Below, piece by piece: positions 48,047 through 62,306 of a stretch of 64,000 bases of DNA (the stretch's first letter is position 1; each line of letters starts with the position of its first letter). The stretch is from Wuchereria bancrofti. Its lineage: Eukaryota; Nematoda; Chromadorea; Rhabditida; Onchocercidae. The position numbers and the translations under genes were made by a program. The notes under the pieces were generated by a model that was not told the origin of the DNA, did not search any database, and saw only the letters and a program-made list of their open reading frames with translations. Where the stretch lies: positions 15,835,048-15,899,047 of the forward strand of contig SSBO01000012.1 of the NCBI GenBank assembly GCA_005281725.1, in the 5' to 3' direction.

Positions 48047-50790
48047 TCAGAGCAGTAATTCGAAGTGATTGTGCTGCACCCATTTCATTCGTCTCAACTC
48101 GGCTAACTCATGATATAATCGCGCATTACGAACGCGTGCATCACAGCGTTCATAGGCCTCATCCACAAGTTGACGTACCTTTACACTTTTCAACTAAAAA
48201 ACATTTCATTTCATCACGATACACGCTTTCCAACGTTGGCAGCCACCAAACAATTACAGTTTTTGTTCTAAAACCAGTTGAATGTCGATTTGAGTTACCT
48301 TATGTTATGCAAATTTTAAAACGTCAGAAAATGCAGCTAATTTAATATGGACTATTCAACTATACAATATAATCAGAACTTGGTGAATAATAGGCGCCTT
48401 ACTTTGAAAGAAAAAAGAAGTTGAAAGAGTTACCTGCAAATCAGCAATCTGTGCATCTAATTCAATTAGAAAATCCAGTTCAGCTTGTTCCAGATCATTT
48501 GTTTGTAGAGGTGATGGTGGTGAAGGAGGAGGATGAAATTCAGGTGCCGGTTTATAGTTAGCACAAGGAATATATGTGAAGCTGGACGCCACGTTCGGAT
48601 ACTCGGTTACTTGGTCTTCCTCATAATTTTCGCGCTCATATTGCCAATAATGTGGGCTGTGATAGTCATGTAGTTGGGTATAAACTGGTGATAAGCACTG
48701 AGAATGTAATGATCCATCTGATGAGCTAGCAATATCTGAATCCGACGGACAGATCCGGCTACCCAATAACAATGACAATGGACTGAAGGCCTTCAATTCA
48801 AACTCTTAATTATTTCACAAAGTTCTGGGTATCACACAATTTGTGACGAAATGAAAATTTTTATTGCTTCTCCACGCCCAGGGTTTGATAAAGATTTGCT
48901 AAATTGTATTACTGTGCCTCTGGGAGACAATGACTGTGGTGTGCTATTCAAACAGGACTATTGTAAAAATATCCGTGCTAAATAGCATTAGAAGTGTTTG
49001 AAAGTTATGTGAATGCAAAGTTAAGCTGTAGGTATGGTCATAAAGTTATGACCGAAATTATATGATTAGAAATTAACAGCGAGTTTTACAGTTATAAAGA
49101 ATCATTTCCATTATGATTGGTAGTATTAATTTCCAATTAAGAAAGAAAATAAGAAATCTTCAATATTTCATATTTCATAGAAGAATGTATTTCTAACCGA
49201 ATGTAAAAGCATACCTCTAGTTCATAATATACATGTTCATCATCTTTACAAAACCGATCTCCAGCATCAATTGTTTTCAGATCTTCTACTTCCGATTTGC
49301 TTTCCAAATCTAACCCCACCGCTTCATCTACATCAATTGAATTGCATTCCACCGCTTTATCCTCCAGCCCATCCAGTTGACCACGCTTTGCTGTTGTGTT
49401 TGATGGTTGCCAGTCCGGCGAATGCACTGACGATTCCGGACTGTATAAAGAAATGAGCAAGCCATTAGCTTACAATTAAAGGACTTGAAAGTGGAGGAAA
49501 TTATTTTTACTCGGTATTTCGGTTTTTACGCCACAATGCAGATACAGCCTTGCTTGAAGGAATCAGCTCATCCAAAAGGAAGTTTCTTAATTTTCGTTGG
49601 AAATGAAAAGTTTTATACCTGCTGTCTTGACTGCCATAACCAGAACTGTAAATGCTCTCATCCAGACTATTGATACGAAACGATGCCCTACGATCTATCG
49701 ACGTCTGCATCAGTTTATGATTGAATCTCGGTCCGTGGTAAGCAATAGTCTGAACCAATGGGCGACTATGTGAAATCCATGGATTTGTACGTATATTCTG
49801 AAAAATCATTGTGAAAAATTCGAGAAGACAAACTGACGCCTGAGAAAGAAAAGAAAGACAACAGCAAGCAACTGTCTGATAAAATCAGTCCAATTCGAAT
49901 TATTTGAAATTAAATCGGGTTAAGTCAGACTAGGTGGATCACTCCAGTTCTATTTGTTGGCCTATCATTCCGTATATAATTGATAAACTTTTATAAGTTA
50001 GATGTAAGGCTAGTTCCAGAAAATCAATAGATTTTACTCATTCTCATAAATGATGCCTAGTCCATAAGAAGCATGAAAAGATACTTTTCGCCCAGAACTA
50101 GTTGGTGTGGAGAATGATTGTAAGAAAGATGTGGCAAGCTTGGAACTGTCGTGACACGAGTGAGTTACCGTTTCTTGCCTGTTCCAAGAAGACGGCATTA
50201 TTGCTGCAATGGAAGAAAATTGAAATGAAGTGACTGAGTAAATAAAAATGTTATAAGTAGAAATATTGCGACTGCACATAACTTCTATTAAGTTAACTCG
50301 CTCACAACTAGGAATTCATAATAGGATATTGGGCTGGCTATCTTAGGTTGTAACACAGAGCGCATTGTAGCTAACTTCTAGAAAGTGAAATGATGTTTCT
50401 GATTACAATACACACATTGTAAGTTACAAGCTATAGTTAACAGTTCAGGATCAGTATTTATAGAAAGTTATAAACAATTCTTGGTCATATTTTTGTTTAA
50501 ACTTTATTCTAAAATAGAGAACTTTATAAGCTGCTATCTACATTTTGTAGTGCAAAATGTTACTAACCATGCAGTTGGTCATTAATAACCAGAGATTGCG
50601 ACAGGACATCAACAGAATGGTCTCGATAATTACGACTCTGTACGGCACTGACACTGTAATGAAGTCGCGGTGTTACTGATTTGGATTGCCTCTTGTGTGG
50701 ATGTAATCTTGAATCGCAGTTCTGTAGTCGGCGAGAAGATCCGCGACGTCGCAAAGGCAATTGTTCGAACCACGAACTGAGACGCTGCAT
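48047..50790 (-). CDS. Unrecognised Ser/Pro-rich protein with a C-terminal coiled coil
   Basis: Six exons: 50790-50568, 50203-50085 or to 50038, 49797-49619, 49440-49215, 48802-48434, 48193-48047; about 420 residues with the shorter exon 2. The start region is basic (FEQLPLRRRGSSRRLQ), the middle is rich in Ser, Asp and Glu (SSDSDIASSSDG-like stretches, PEFHPPPSPPSP), and the last 60 residues are charged and helical (ELDFLIELDAQIADLQ, then VDEAYERCDARVRNARLYHE and ELRRMKW). Low-complexity middle plus a short C-terminal coiled coil suggests a cytoplasmic adaptor or scaffold, but this is only an inference from composition. Exon 2 with its full length ending YENE does not join exon 3 in phase; using the earlier donor GTATCT at 50084 does. 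The ATG follows an ATAATTCAG acceptor, so it may be trans-spliced or have further 5' exons. Confidence 0.7.
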
Positions 50791-51051
50791 CAGACCAAAT
50801 TCTGAATTATGGAAAAATGTTATAAATTGCCAGTGAAAACAAACATGTGTTGTTTTTACAGTTGCTCCCCATAAAGCATACGTTGAGTACTCAAAGAAGT
50901 ATGCAACTTTTCGACATTTCAATTTTAGAGCAAATTTCTTTTTTTTGGTGGGGAAATATTGTCTTTTTATCTGGTTGAGAAGACGACTGAAATCTCTATG
51001 GAAACAACAATTCTTGCGATTACAAAATGGCAATTAAATTTAACAATTTTC

Positions 51052-54000
51052 TATAATTGAAGTTTCCCCTAAGTTATAACATAAAGCTTTGGACTTTGGA
51101 ACCATAAAATGCTATTGCCTATCTGATCAACACTCAAAGAAGGTATAACATTTCGACTAAGACGTAATGGTAGAGCCATAAATCAATCAATTCTTAATGG
51201 TTTCTTAGTATACAATAATGCATCCGGATATGATTGAATGAATCCATGGTTCTAAAATTATAAATTTTAATTCATACAACTTTTATGCTCCTTACTGCAA
51301 CTTCAAAAATTGGTGGAAATAAATGGTGTAGAAAATGAGAAGGCATCACACCTTTCCCCCTTTTGGAAATATAAACAACGTTTCCTGTCCTCAACAAAAA
51401 TTATTCATTGGTTTTGGAGTGAAATTTGGTAAAACGGGACAATGGCTTGCTTTCCGCACTGAAGCCTAATTGGAGGATATGTGCTTATCGTTGCATCATT
51501 GGTGAGTTATTCTGAGACTGGATGAATTTAATATTGTTAAATGTATTGGGAGTGGGATCTCTAATGAACGGAAGGAGAAGGGAAATAGGAGAAAGCAAGG
51601 CATCTATCCAATTAGCTCAGCAGCCTTCCAATGAACTGCGCGAGCCAAGTAGTGCTTGTACATCACTTCGCTCATTATGTCACCATGATGCCTTTTTGAT
51701 CATCCACTTTAGTTCCAAATTATAGCAAGACAAAGACTGCTTGATTAATTCACAATACATTCATTCCTTATTTCTGCGCTGCTTGTATACCTTTTCAAAA
51801 TCTCAGATGAACTAGTATATATACAATAGAAGAGCATAAATTAGGAAATATTTTGTAAAATAACTGAGAAACAAGTAGAAAAGAGAACATATTACAAGCG
51901 AAATTCATTATGACTGCAAAATTCTCTCTAAGCTCCAATTTCTGAAACAAATTAATGTTACAGTGAATCAGAAAAAATCGCCAAAAAATAAACATTTCAG
52001 TTACCGACCTTTTGTCTTTGGCAAGTAATTTCCCGACTTGCAGAAAACTCTTTAAATGATCTGAAAAAGAGGTTCGACAGAGGAGTCAACTAAATTGTAT
52101 TAAAAGCGAAGTGAATTCCAGATTGAAAGTAGTTTTCAGTTGAAGCATAAAATCGTATCCTCATCTATCTATCGATCTATCGGTGTTAAATTAATACTTT
52201 TATGGAGAATTATTGCATAAACGTCATTTGGAAATTAAAATAAGAGAAAAAAATGAATGAAGTAAAGAGCACCTATCTCGAGGGAATAAATTTTTGAAAT
52301 TCAAAAATTTTTAATGACACGAAGGATTAAGTTATGATGAAATAAGTTATGAAGAATTTATTATTTATCGCAACCTTTACTGAATAATAGCACTGATTTG
52401 TTTGATATTTCCCTATCTGGTTTTTAAAATAAACTTTAGTGTTTATTTAAACAAGAAGTGATGTCCTAATGTATGCGTAAACTAACTCTGCAATAATTAT
52501 ACTGAATTAAAGGCAGCAACGTAATATAGCAGTAATCAGCGCATGTAAAAGAAATTCATCAAATTAATATGATTTATACAAACTTTTTGATCCCATAGTT
52601 CCTCCACAGAGTGCTCTACCGATCGCTATCATTGTGAGCACGAAGACAAGAAAGAAGCAAAAAACTTTCCACTGCTCTGGAATATACATCGTAGTGCACT
52701 AGAATATGAAATGAGATTTAGTATCTCGTAATGCATTCATTTTCATTAAAAGACATTCGCATTAATTTTTTGGATGTGATATTGACATCTAAATTACTAC
52801 GGTATGTATCAGATATGCCAAATGAAATATTAGCAAGTAGTTCACAATAGCAGTTCATGACAGCAATTAAATTAATTCGTCAAACTGAAATAATTTACAA
52901 ATAATATCAGTACAACTAATACTTCCACTATCATCTCTATTCTTATTGATGTGAAATTTTTGAATTTAACATGTTTTACTCTGATAGAAACTTAGGTGGA
53001 AAAGAGAATGTGAAGGAAGAGGAAAATGGAATAAAATAGAATAATAGGATAAAGAGGAATATAATAAAAGCCGAGGATGAGACGGAAGCGCTTCTTCAGT
53101 TAAACATGATAACTATTGAATTCCATCAAGCATTTCATGCTCACTCAGTACATTCATATTTTCATATATAACAATCTTCCTACTCTTTTTATTTGTTTTC
53201 TGTCTGTCGTATGTCCATTTAAAAACATAATGACTCATTATTCCCTCATCTCATCTCGGCGAAACCGTCATTTGTGGTACCATTCGTCTTCACTGGACGG
53301 ATACGGACAAACTGCCCGGTGTGACTTAGATAGAAACTATAAAAATGTCGTAAGACGACTGTTACGAACAATCGATGAAAGAACAACATACCATTGCGAA
53401 CAGTACCAGATAGAGATAATTCCTTATTCACTGGTAGCTAAGCATAGACATCAAATACTACTCAGCATTGGTGGCAAGCGTAAATGACACGTGAGATTGA
53501 ACTCACAGAAGTTATTTAGGTATACCATAGAAAGATTATGAAATACGAAATGCATCTAAATTTAAATTTAAAAATTCAAATATTTCACTTAAGAAAGATT
53601 TAGATACCTGTTATGCAGAAGAGAAGTCAATTGAATTTATGATTTTAAAGAATACCCCATTCTGCATGTACAATAGATGAAATCTCAAAGATTTGGATGT
53701 ATGAAGTGATTGAAGAAAGGTAGAGATGAGAGAAAGGGAAAGGGATAGAAAGGCACAAGGTTTTACCCCCAATAATTTTTGGATACCCCAAAAAGCGCAA
53801 GATTTTTCGGAATATGGAGAGGAGAATACTTTAGATAATGTGTATGAGATACCAAATTTTTGCTCAATATCCATTTATGGAAATACCACCGCTTGCAATT
53901 AAAGGTCAATATCTTCTGCTTGGATCAGAAACGGATTTTTTTCCTTTTTAATTCTATCATCAAAGTCATAGCATTTCAAGAAATATTCACAATATCACAT

Positions 54001-54284
54001 TGGTTTTTGTGATTGGAACTGTAACTTGGATGAGCGTTTACAAGATGAGACAAGACGACCTTATCAGTCAATGAATATGTTTGATACGTTAGTTTCAAAC
54101 TTCTTTTTATGAAGTAGAAAAGTTTTTGTATCTTGTATACATATAGCGTATAGTAAATTGCACGTATAGCAAATTCCTTCATTAATGGAATTCATCGATG
54201 TTTCATAAGCTATTTTTTAGTTGCAAATATATTTTTTAAAAAAGTTTTGTCCGAAACATTCAAGAAAAAGGTTATTCTTAACAN
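51052..54284. repeat. 3.2 kb direct duplication, copy 1
   Basis: Matches 54286-57508. The first about 1.47 kb (to 52520) differ by scattered substitutions and small indels; from 52521 on I found only one difference, the length of an A run near 54240. Small ORFs on both strands, including a 123-codon one at 53116-53487, recur unchanged in copy 2; without splice context or a recognisable motif I do not call them genes. The left end of the copy lies just upstream of the unknown gene at 50790. Confidence 0.9.
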
Positions 54285-54285
54285 T
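54285..54285. other. Single undetermined base at the duplication junction
   Basis: The N lies exactly between the end of copy 1 (TTCTTAACA) and the start of copy 2 (TATAATTGAAG). This suggests an assembler join between two versions of one locus. Confidence 0.8.
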
Positions 54286-57200
54286 ATAATTGAAGTTTCC
54301 CCTAAGTTATAACATAAAGCTTTGGACTTTGGAACCATAAAATGCTATTGGCTATCTGATCAACACTCAAAGGAGGTATAACATTTCGACTAAGACGTAA
54401 TGGTAGAGCCATAAATCAATCAATTCTTAATGGTTTCTTAGTATACAATAATGCATCCGGATATGATTGAATGAATCCATGGTTCTAAAATTATAAATTT
54501 TAATTCATTCAACTTTTATGCTCCTTACTGCAAATTCAAAAATTGGTGGAAATAAATGGTGTAGAAAATGAGAAGGCATCACACCTTTCCTCCTTTTGGA
54601 AATATAAAGAACGTTTCCTGTCCTCAACAAAAATTATTCATTGGTTTTGGAGTAAAATTTGGTAAGACGGGACAATGGCTTGCTTTCCGCACTGAAGCCT
54701 AATTGGAGGATATGTGCTTATCGTTGCATCATTGGTGGGCTATTCTGAGACTGGACGAATTTAATATTGTTAAATGTATTGGGAGTGGGATCTCTAATGA
54801 AAGGAAGGAGAAGGGAAATAGGAGGAAGTAAGGCATCTATCCAATTAGCTCAGCAGCCTTCCAATGAACTGCGCAAGCCAAGTAATGCTTGTACATCACT
54901 TCGCTCATTATGTCACCATGATGCCTTTTTGATCATCCACTTTAGTTCCAAATTATAGCAAGACAAAGACTGCTTGATTAATTCACAATACATTCATTCC
55001 TTATTTCTGCGCTGCTTGTATACCTTTTCAAAATCTCAGATGAACTAGTATATCCACAATAGAAGAGCATAAATTAGGAAATATTTTGTAAAATAAGTGA
55101 CAAAAAAGTAGAAAAGAGAACATATTACAAGCGAAATTCATTATGACTGCAGAATTCTCTCTAAGCTCCAATTTCTGAAGCAAATTAATGTTACAGTGAA
55201 TCAGAAAAAATCGCCAAAAAATAAACATTTCAGTTACCGACCTTTTGTTACTCTTTGGCAAGTAATTTCCCGACTCGAAGAAAACTCTTTAAATGATCTG
55301 AAAAAGAGGTTCGACAGAGGAGTCAACTAAATTGTATTAAATTGAAGTAAATTCCAGATTGAAAGTAGTTTTCAGTTGAAGTATAAAATCGTATCCTCAT
55401 CGATCTATCGATCTAGTGGTGTTAAATTAATAGTTTTATGGAGAATTATTGCATAAACGTCATTTGGAAATTAAAGTAAGAGAAAAAAATGAATGAAGTA
55501 AAGAGCATCTATCTCGAGGGAATAAATTTTTGGAATTCAAAAATTTTTAATGACACGAGGGATTAAGTTATGATGAAGAATTTGTTATTTGTCGTAACCT
55601 TTTACTGAATAATATCACTAATTTATTTGATATTTCCCTATCTGGTTTTTAAAATAAACTTTAATGTTTATTTAAACAAGAACTGATGTCTTAATGTGTG
55701 CGTAAAATAACTTTGCAATAATTATGCTGAATTAAAGGCAGCAAAGTAATATAGCAGTAATCAGCGCATGTAAAAGAAATTCATCAAATTAATATGATTT
55801 ATACAAACTTTTTGATCCCATAGTTCCTCCACAGAGTGCTCTACCGATCGCTATCATTGTGAGCACGAAGACAAGAAAGAAGCAAAAAACTTTCCACTGC
55901 TCTGGAATATACATCGTAGTGCACTAGAATATGAAATGAGATTTAGTATCTCGTAATGCATTCATTTTCATTAAAAGACATTCGCATTAATTTTTTGGAT
56001 GTGATATTGACATCTAAATTACTACGGTATGTATCAGATATGCCAAATGAAATATTAGCAAGTAGTTCACAATAGCAGTTCATGACAGCAATTAAATTAA
56101 TTCGTCAAACTGAAATAATTTACAAATAATATCAGTACAACTAATACTTCCACTATCATCTCTATTCTTATTGATGTGAAATTTTTGAATTTAACATGTT
56201 TTACTCTGATAGAAACTTAGGTGGAAAAGAGAATGTGAAGGAAGAGGAAAATGGAATAAAATAGAATAATAGGATAAAGAGGAATATAATAAAAGCCGAG
56301 GATGAGACGGAAGCGCTTCTTCAGTTAAACATGATAACTATTGAATTCCATCAAGCATTTCATGCTCACTCAGTACATTCATATTTTCATATATAACAAT
56401 CTTCCTACTCTTTTTATTTGTTTTCTGTCTGTCGTATGTCCATTTAAAAACATAATGACTCATTATTCCCTCATCTCATCTCGGCGAAACCGTCATTTGT
56501 GGTACCATTCGTCTTCACTGGACGGATACGGACAAACTGCCCGGTGTGACTTAGATAGAAACTATAAAAATGTCGTAAGACGACTGTTACGAACAATCGA
56601 TGAAAGAACAACATACCATTGCGAACAGTACCAGATAGAGATAATTCCTTATTCACTGGTAGCTAAGCATAGACATCAAATACTACTCAGCATTGGTGGC
56701 AAGCGTAAATGACACGTGAGATTGAACTCACAGAAGTTATTTAGGTATACCATAGAAAGATTATGAAATACGAAATGCATCTAAATTTAAATTTAAAAAT
56801 TCAAATATTTCACTTAAGAAAGATTTAGATACCTGTTATGCAGAAGAGAAGTCAATTGAATTTATGATTTTAAAGAATACCCCATTCTGCATGTACAATA
56901 GATGAAATCTCAAAGATTTGGATGTATGAAGTGATTGAAGAAAGGTAGAGATGAGAGAAAGGGAAAGGGATAGAAAGGCACAAGGTTTTACCCCCAATAA
57001 TTTTTGGATACCCCAAAAAGCGCAAGATTTTTCGGAATATGGAGAGGAGAATACTTTAGATAATGTGTATGAGATACCAAATTTTTGCTCAATATCCATT
57101 TATGGAAATACCACCGCTTGCAATTAAAGGTCAATATCTTCTGCTTGGATCAGAAACGGATTTTTTTCCTTTTTAATTCTATCATCAAAGTCATAGCATT

Positions 57201-57508
57201 TCAAGAAATATTCACAATATCACATTGGTTTTTGTGATTGGAACTGTAACTTGGATGAGCGTTTACAAGATGAGACAAGACGACCTTATCAGTCAATGAA
57301 TATGTTTGATACGTTAGTTTCAAACTTCTTTTTATGAAGTAGAAAAGTTTTTGTATCTTGTATACATATAGCGTATAGTAAATTGCACGTATAGCAAATT
57401 CCTTCATTAATGGAATTCATCGATGTTTCATAAGCTATTTTTTAGTTGCAAATATATTTTTTAAAAAAGTTTTGTCCGAAACATTCAAGAAAAAGGTTAT
57501 TCTTAACA
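54286..57508. repeat. 3.2 kb direct duplication, copy 2
   Basis: Second version of 51052-54284, about 10 bases shorter. After its end at 57508 the sequence continues into unique DNA. The variable half resembles allelic variation (single-base changes, a few short indels); the other half is practically identical to copy 1. Confidence 0.9.
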
Positions 57509-60500
57509 TACTCAACACATGGCTGAAATAGTTTGAAAAAATGAAATAGTTTAAAGTCAAAGCAAATAATTGCACATTTTAATGCCTCAGTGTATAATTT
57601 TGGGAAGATTGCAAAATCTTTGATATGTTTGCATCAAACAAAGTAAGAAGACAACCACTAAAAAATGAATAGTTATAATAAATTAGTTTAGTTCCATACC
57701 ACAATTAATCAAAATAATACCGGCTATCAGCAAAAACCTTCTAGACATCGAATAAAATACGTTTTAAGTTCGAGTCTTCAAGTAAAATTTCGTTGAAAAT
57801 ATTACACTTTGATAAATACAACTACCTAAAGTCAGAAATAAAGAAACCCCTTAGAAATTTTGAATCCTGAAATACTCAGCCGCTTGGTCACTTGAAGTGA
57901 CAAACCGAAAATCAATCTAACCTATGCGTTTGTGTATTAATTTTGAAGTGAACAAGTAATAAGAGCAAGTTCTCTTTTTCGAAGTCGGTAACGCAGCCTA
58001 GATCTTGAATATTTCAAACTTTATCTCTACCAGGAAGCGTTTGAGAAGGCAAAAGAATGAGTGTGACAAATACGTTGCATTAAAATTTTTTACATTCTTT
58101 TTAGAACATTAATCATTTGCACAACAAACAATATTTCGATTATGAGTTTAAATATTGCGTTTATATTTAATTTTTGAACAGTATAAAAACCTGCAAAATT
58201 CTTTAAAAAAATCAAATAATCCGTAAAATTTGCTTGGCTTTATATAACAAATAAAAAATCGTTTTAAACCGAACCACAAGATATTTCGCAAATTCGTCAT
58301 TCCCAGAAATATTTTAGATGCAAGACTAAAAAACTGCACTTCATAATAACGCATTGTTTTCTTCAATTCTTAATATAATTTAATCGTAATACCTAAACTG
58401 AGGTGAGCTGTTCCTCATACGAGCTTTATTTTTCATTTTCAAAAAATGATTGATATTGAGAATTGAAATCCTCGATCAGTTTTCAAAATTTCCTTCGGAA
58501 AAAGTATCTATTCAGCAATTCTTTTCAGATAAGTAATTTAAGCATCCACAGAATCAGATTATTGCAAAGCTTTCCAGAAGACGCAGTAGGCAGAAATAAT
58601 ATCAATCAGTTTTCCTTTCAGTAACTCTTCTGAGAGCAGAAACATTGAGATAAAACTAAGCAAGGAAGAAAATAGATAAACAGAGGTGAAATTAATTTTT
58701 TCTTCACTTTTTTGGGCAAAACCGAATCATACCAAACGATAAATTTGTTTTTAGAAGTTTAATTAGGATACATTTAACTGGATTCAATATTGACAAGCAG
58801 TAAATAACATAAAGCGCCAAATTTCAAATAAAATGTTAAGAATAACGAGACATTATTATAAGTTCATAAATTTACACTTTACATGTGGAATATCATGCTG
58901 AATAATTATAGAACTAGAAACTTGATTCCAATCTGCTATAAAATAATGATGGAATGAGCTGCAATTGGTATTAATAAGCATGATTCAGTCTTCTGATAAG
59001 AAACATATAATTTGAAGTGTTAATACCACATCATATGGAAAATTAGCTGGTTTGTCAAAGAACTGATAAATGATAAGGAATGGAATAGGTCAGTTAATAG
59101 TTCAAGTCTATATCCCACTTCTTTCATTCAACTTATTTCAGCAGCACTCAATTCACAAGTGGGTAATCAGCATTATTATAATTTTTGAGCCTTTAAAAAT
59201 TTGCTAAATAGCGATTTTTCGCCACAAAAATTCTGTTATCTGTTACTTCCTAGGATGCAAACATATACACAGGCATTAGTGCATGATGCAATTAGTGCAA
59301 AACAATTTTCACGCAATTGCATCATTCTGTTACGCTTAAGAAAGCTTAACTCCAACACGAGGCGTTGAGTAATAGATGAATTAGCATTAGAAGCCAGGCA
59401 GAGAATTCAATCAGCACTAATCAAGCTTTTCCTCAGGACTTTAATAAATAGGCAGTTTTCATGCAGTCTACTTCACTGCACTTACTAATTCAATATATGT
59501 CTGTATTTAGATATTTCTATTCTTCATAAACCATTTCTTCGAAATTTTAGATAACTCAATTCAGAAACATTATTCTGCACTCCGAATTCATTCAAGCAAA
59601 AGGGTTCACTTAATTCTAGAGCTTTAAAATGAGACTGAGAGAAGATGCATATTTTTTAATTTTTAGCTGTTTCTGAACCGCTTCTTTACAAAAGCATAAA
59701 CAACAAGTTTTATGAGAAATCGTCCGTCGTATATTGAATGAAATATAAATTCACATGACTATTTATTTTAACTTCTATAAAAACTATCAGAAATGAGTCT
59801 AACATTTCAGTTTTATTGACCATCTGAAATAAGTTAACTTTTGCATGAATCATGAAAAAAATCAACCTCATGCAAAGAGTTTTTAAATCTTATCAGGAAA
59901 TGAATTCATTGAGTGTTGAAGAAAAAGCCTAACAATGATTGGTTGGATACCCAACCATTAATGTCCATTAAGACAATCGTAATAAAAATAACTTCCTTTG
60001 TAAGATTTCTGTTAAATTAATCAGCTATTAGACTGAAAGGAATTAAAAATGACTGATACAGAGAGCCTCAAATATCAATTTATACTCGACAGTACGTGCA
60101 GCAAATGAGAGAGGCATTAAACTGATTTTTAAACAATTCTGGTGTCTGTTTTAGCACTGAAAGCAGAAAATAATGATCCATTGATGCTCTAGCGGGCCGA
60201 CTTCAAAATATTAAAAAATAAGGAAAATAGTCCTACAATTTATTCTGATGGATCACTATAACACGGTGATGGCGACCTTTCCACTGACAGTTTTCGCTCC
60301 TCATTCGATGAGATATGCTATCACACGGGAATAAGTGATAAGCCGTGAGAATTTAACACTGTGTTAAATGATTGTTTCTATTACTGTAAATGAGTCAATG
60401 CTATTACTTCAAAGGTTGAAACAAAAATAACCAATTTAGCATTTTACAAAATAGGATATTTTCAATGATAATCTCAATTTCCATATATTTCATAACAGCA

Positions 60501-61786
60501 TCATAATTTTGAAACGATTTATCCATCGTGGTTTCAGTTTAATGTTTACACTAGAATATCATAGTTATACAACGATATTGGTAATTAAGCTAAAAATATG
60601 AAAATATATTTGTAAATTAAAAAAGGAAGTGATGAGAAAACTTTGACAATATGAATTTATTAAAATAAATGGATGGAAGAGGGAATTTATAAAAATAAAG
60701 TTTGGTGAAACGAATTAATAAATGCTTTCGTGAGGCATTTTAAGAGAGTTGAGGAGAAAAATTGTTACCCAGTTGGTCATTTAATTAATTAATTTTTCAA
60801 TTGCTCGGTATAATGTTAAAATTTTCTTTCATAAACAGCAGTTATTTGTGACCTTAAGTAATTATTATTTTTAAGTTAATAATGTTTTTAAGGTGAATTT
60901 GGCTCTTATTTGTTTTTAATAGCAACTAATTAATTACAATAAACAGCAATATTTCACTTAAAATAGGCTGATTTTGTCGTTTTGCTATTACTGCAAATGT
61001 CACCCAACTGACACTGTTTTTATTGTGTGCAAGCAATTCTTCCGTTATATTTTAAATAATTAAACAGATTGTTGGAAAATTTTCGGACGATAAATGTTTA
61101 ATATGCATCTATCTGACCAGAATAACAGCAAAATTAATAAGGAAATTACATCAGTGCAGCGATGTTGCTACTTTGAGATTTAAATTTGTGTGAAAAGTCT
61201 TTTTAGTCACTATAATTTCAAAGAGATTGCTTAAAGAGAAATGCTTTTAAATGAGAAACATGTAACAAATTCTACGAATGAAATGATAATCAATTTCAAA
61301 AGAACTTGAAAGAAGCACACAAATCCCAGTTGTCTTGAAGATGAAATGAAAAAGCAACAGGCGAATACATTCTCTAATGTGTCCAATATTCTGCATCTAG
61401 CGCCTCACTAAATCAATTTAGTATTTCATCAAATTTCTAACATAGGAAAAATGTTTTACACAATACTAATGAAAATTTAATTAAAGGAACGAGACTTAAT
61501 GGTTTGAAAATTCCAAATTGAAAGGAATAAACTGAAATTGAGTAGTTTTCATATTTACTAAAAAGTACTAAGACCCTCAAAATTCCAAATTTTTCCAAGA
61601 AATTTCCAAATGATGATAATTTCAAAAATATTAAAACTTCTTGTTTCTCGAAAGCTTCCTCATTTTTTCTTCTCGTAAGAAAGAAAAATCTCTTCAAAAT
61701 CTTTTCATATTTAAACAAAGAAAAGAAAGCTTAAGTTATGAGGGTTTCTTTTCGAATTCGAAAACATGGTTCCAAAAATCTCCATT

Positions 61787-61917
61787 TTTTTCGTCCGCTA
61801 CGCATAATTCTTCACGTTTCACTTCAGTTCGCTTCAAATTTTCATTGAAATGCGGTCACATCACCATCAATAAAATAAATACCAAATGTATTGCAGCTTA
61901 TCCAGAAATTAATACTA
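61787..61917. repeat. Diverged direct repeat, unit 1
   Basis: About 130 bases that recur at 62181-62306 with roughly one difference in six. Shared words include CGCATAATTCT, CACGTTTCACTTCA, CATCAATAAA and GCTTATCCAGAAATTAAT. The spacing is about 394 bases. Confidence 0.8.
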
Positions 61918-62180
61918 TCCTTTGTTCTTTTTAACTCGTCCTCTCTGGCAAATTCTATCGTAATGATGGCTTTCTTCAGCGAGATTTGCACACTAACTTA
62001 TGCGAAGCTTGTTAACAAACGACAACAGCAGCATTAAACAGACTTCACTATTGCCAAGAAGTTTAAACTTGACATATTATGGAAAGATGAACAGCGGTGT
62101 TTTCAAGAATTTTAAATTCATTTGCGTTTGGACTTAGTTTTCAAGTAGAGAAGCAATTGTAAATGAAAACTAACTTCTCT

Positions 62181-62306
62181 TTTTTTCTCCACGCATAATT
62201 CTCCACGTTTCACTTCAATTCACTTCAGCTTTTCATTGGAATTGGGTCACATCGCCATCAATAAACTAAATATCAAACGTATTGTCGCTTATCCAGAAAT
62301 TAATGG
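62181..62306. repeat. Diverged direct repeat, unit 2
   Basis: Partner of 61787-61917 in the same orientation. It may be an old tandem duplication or two copies of a dispersed element; no terminal inverted repeats were seen. Confidence 0.8.

Noticed and set aside
53116..53487. 123-codon + strand ORF with a Arg/Tyr-rich second half, repeated at 56341
   Set aside because: Exact repetition only reflects the duplication; no splice context or recognised motif, and a minus-strand ORF overlaps it.
61641..61934. 97-codon + strand ORF in the gene-poor region
   Set aside because: Low-complexity Ser/Phe/Lys composition typical of AT-rich noncoding DNA; overlapped by an equally long minus ORF.
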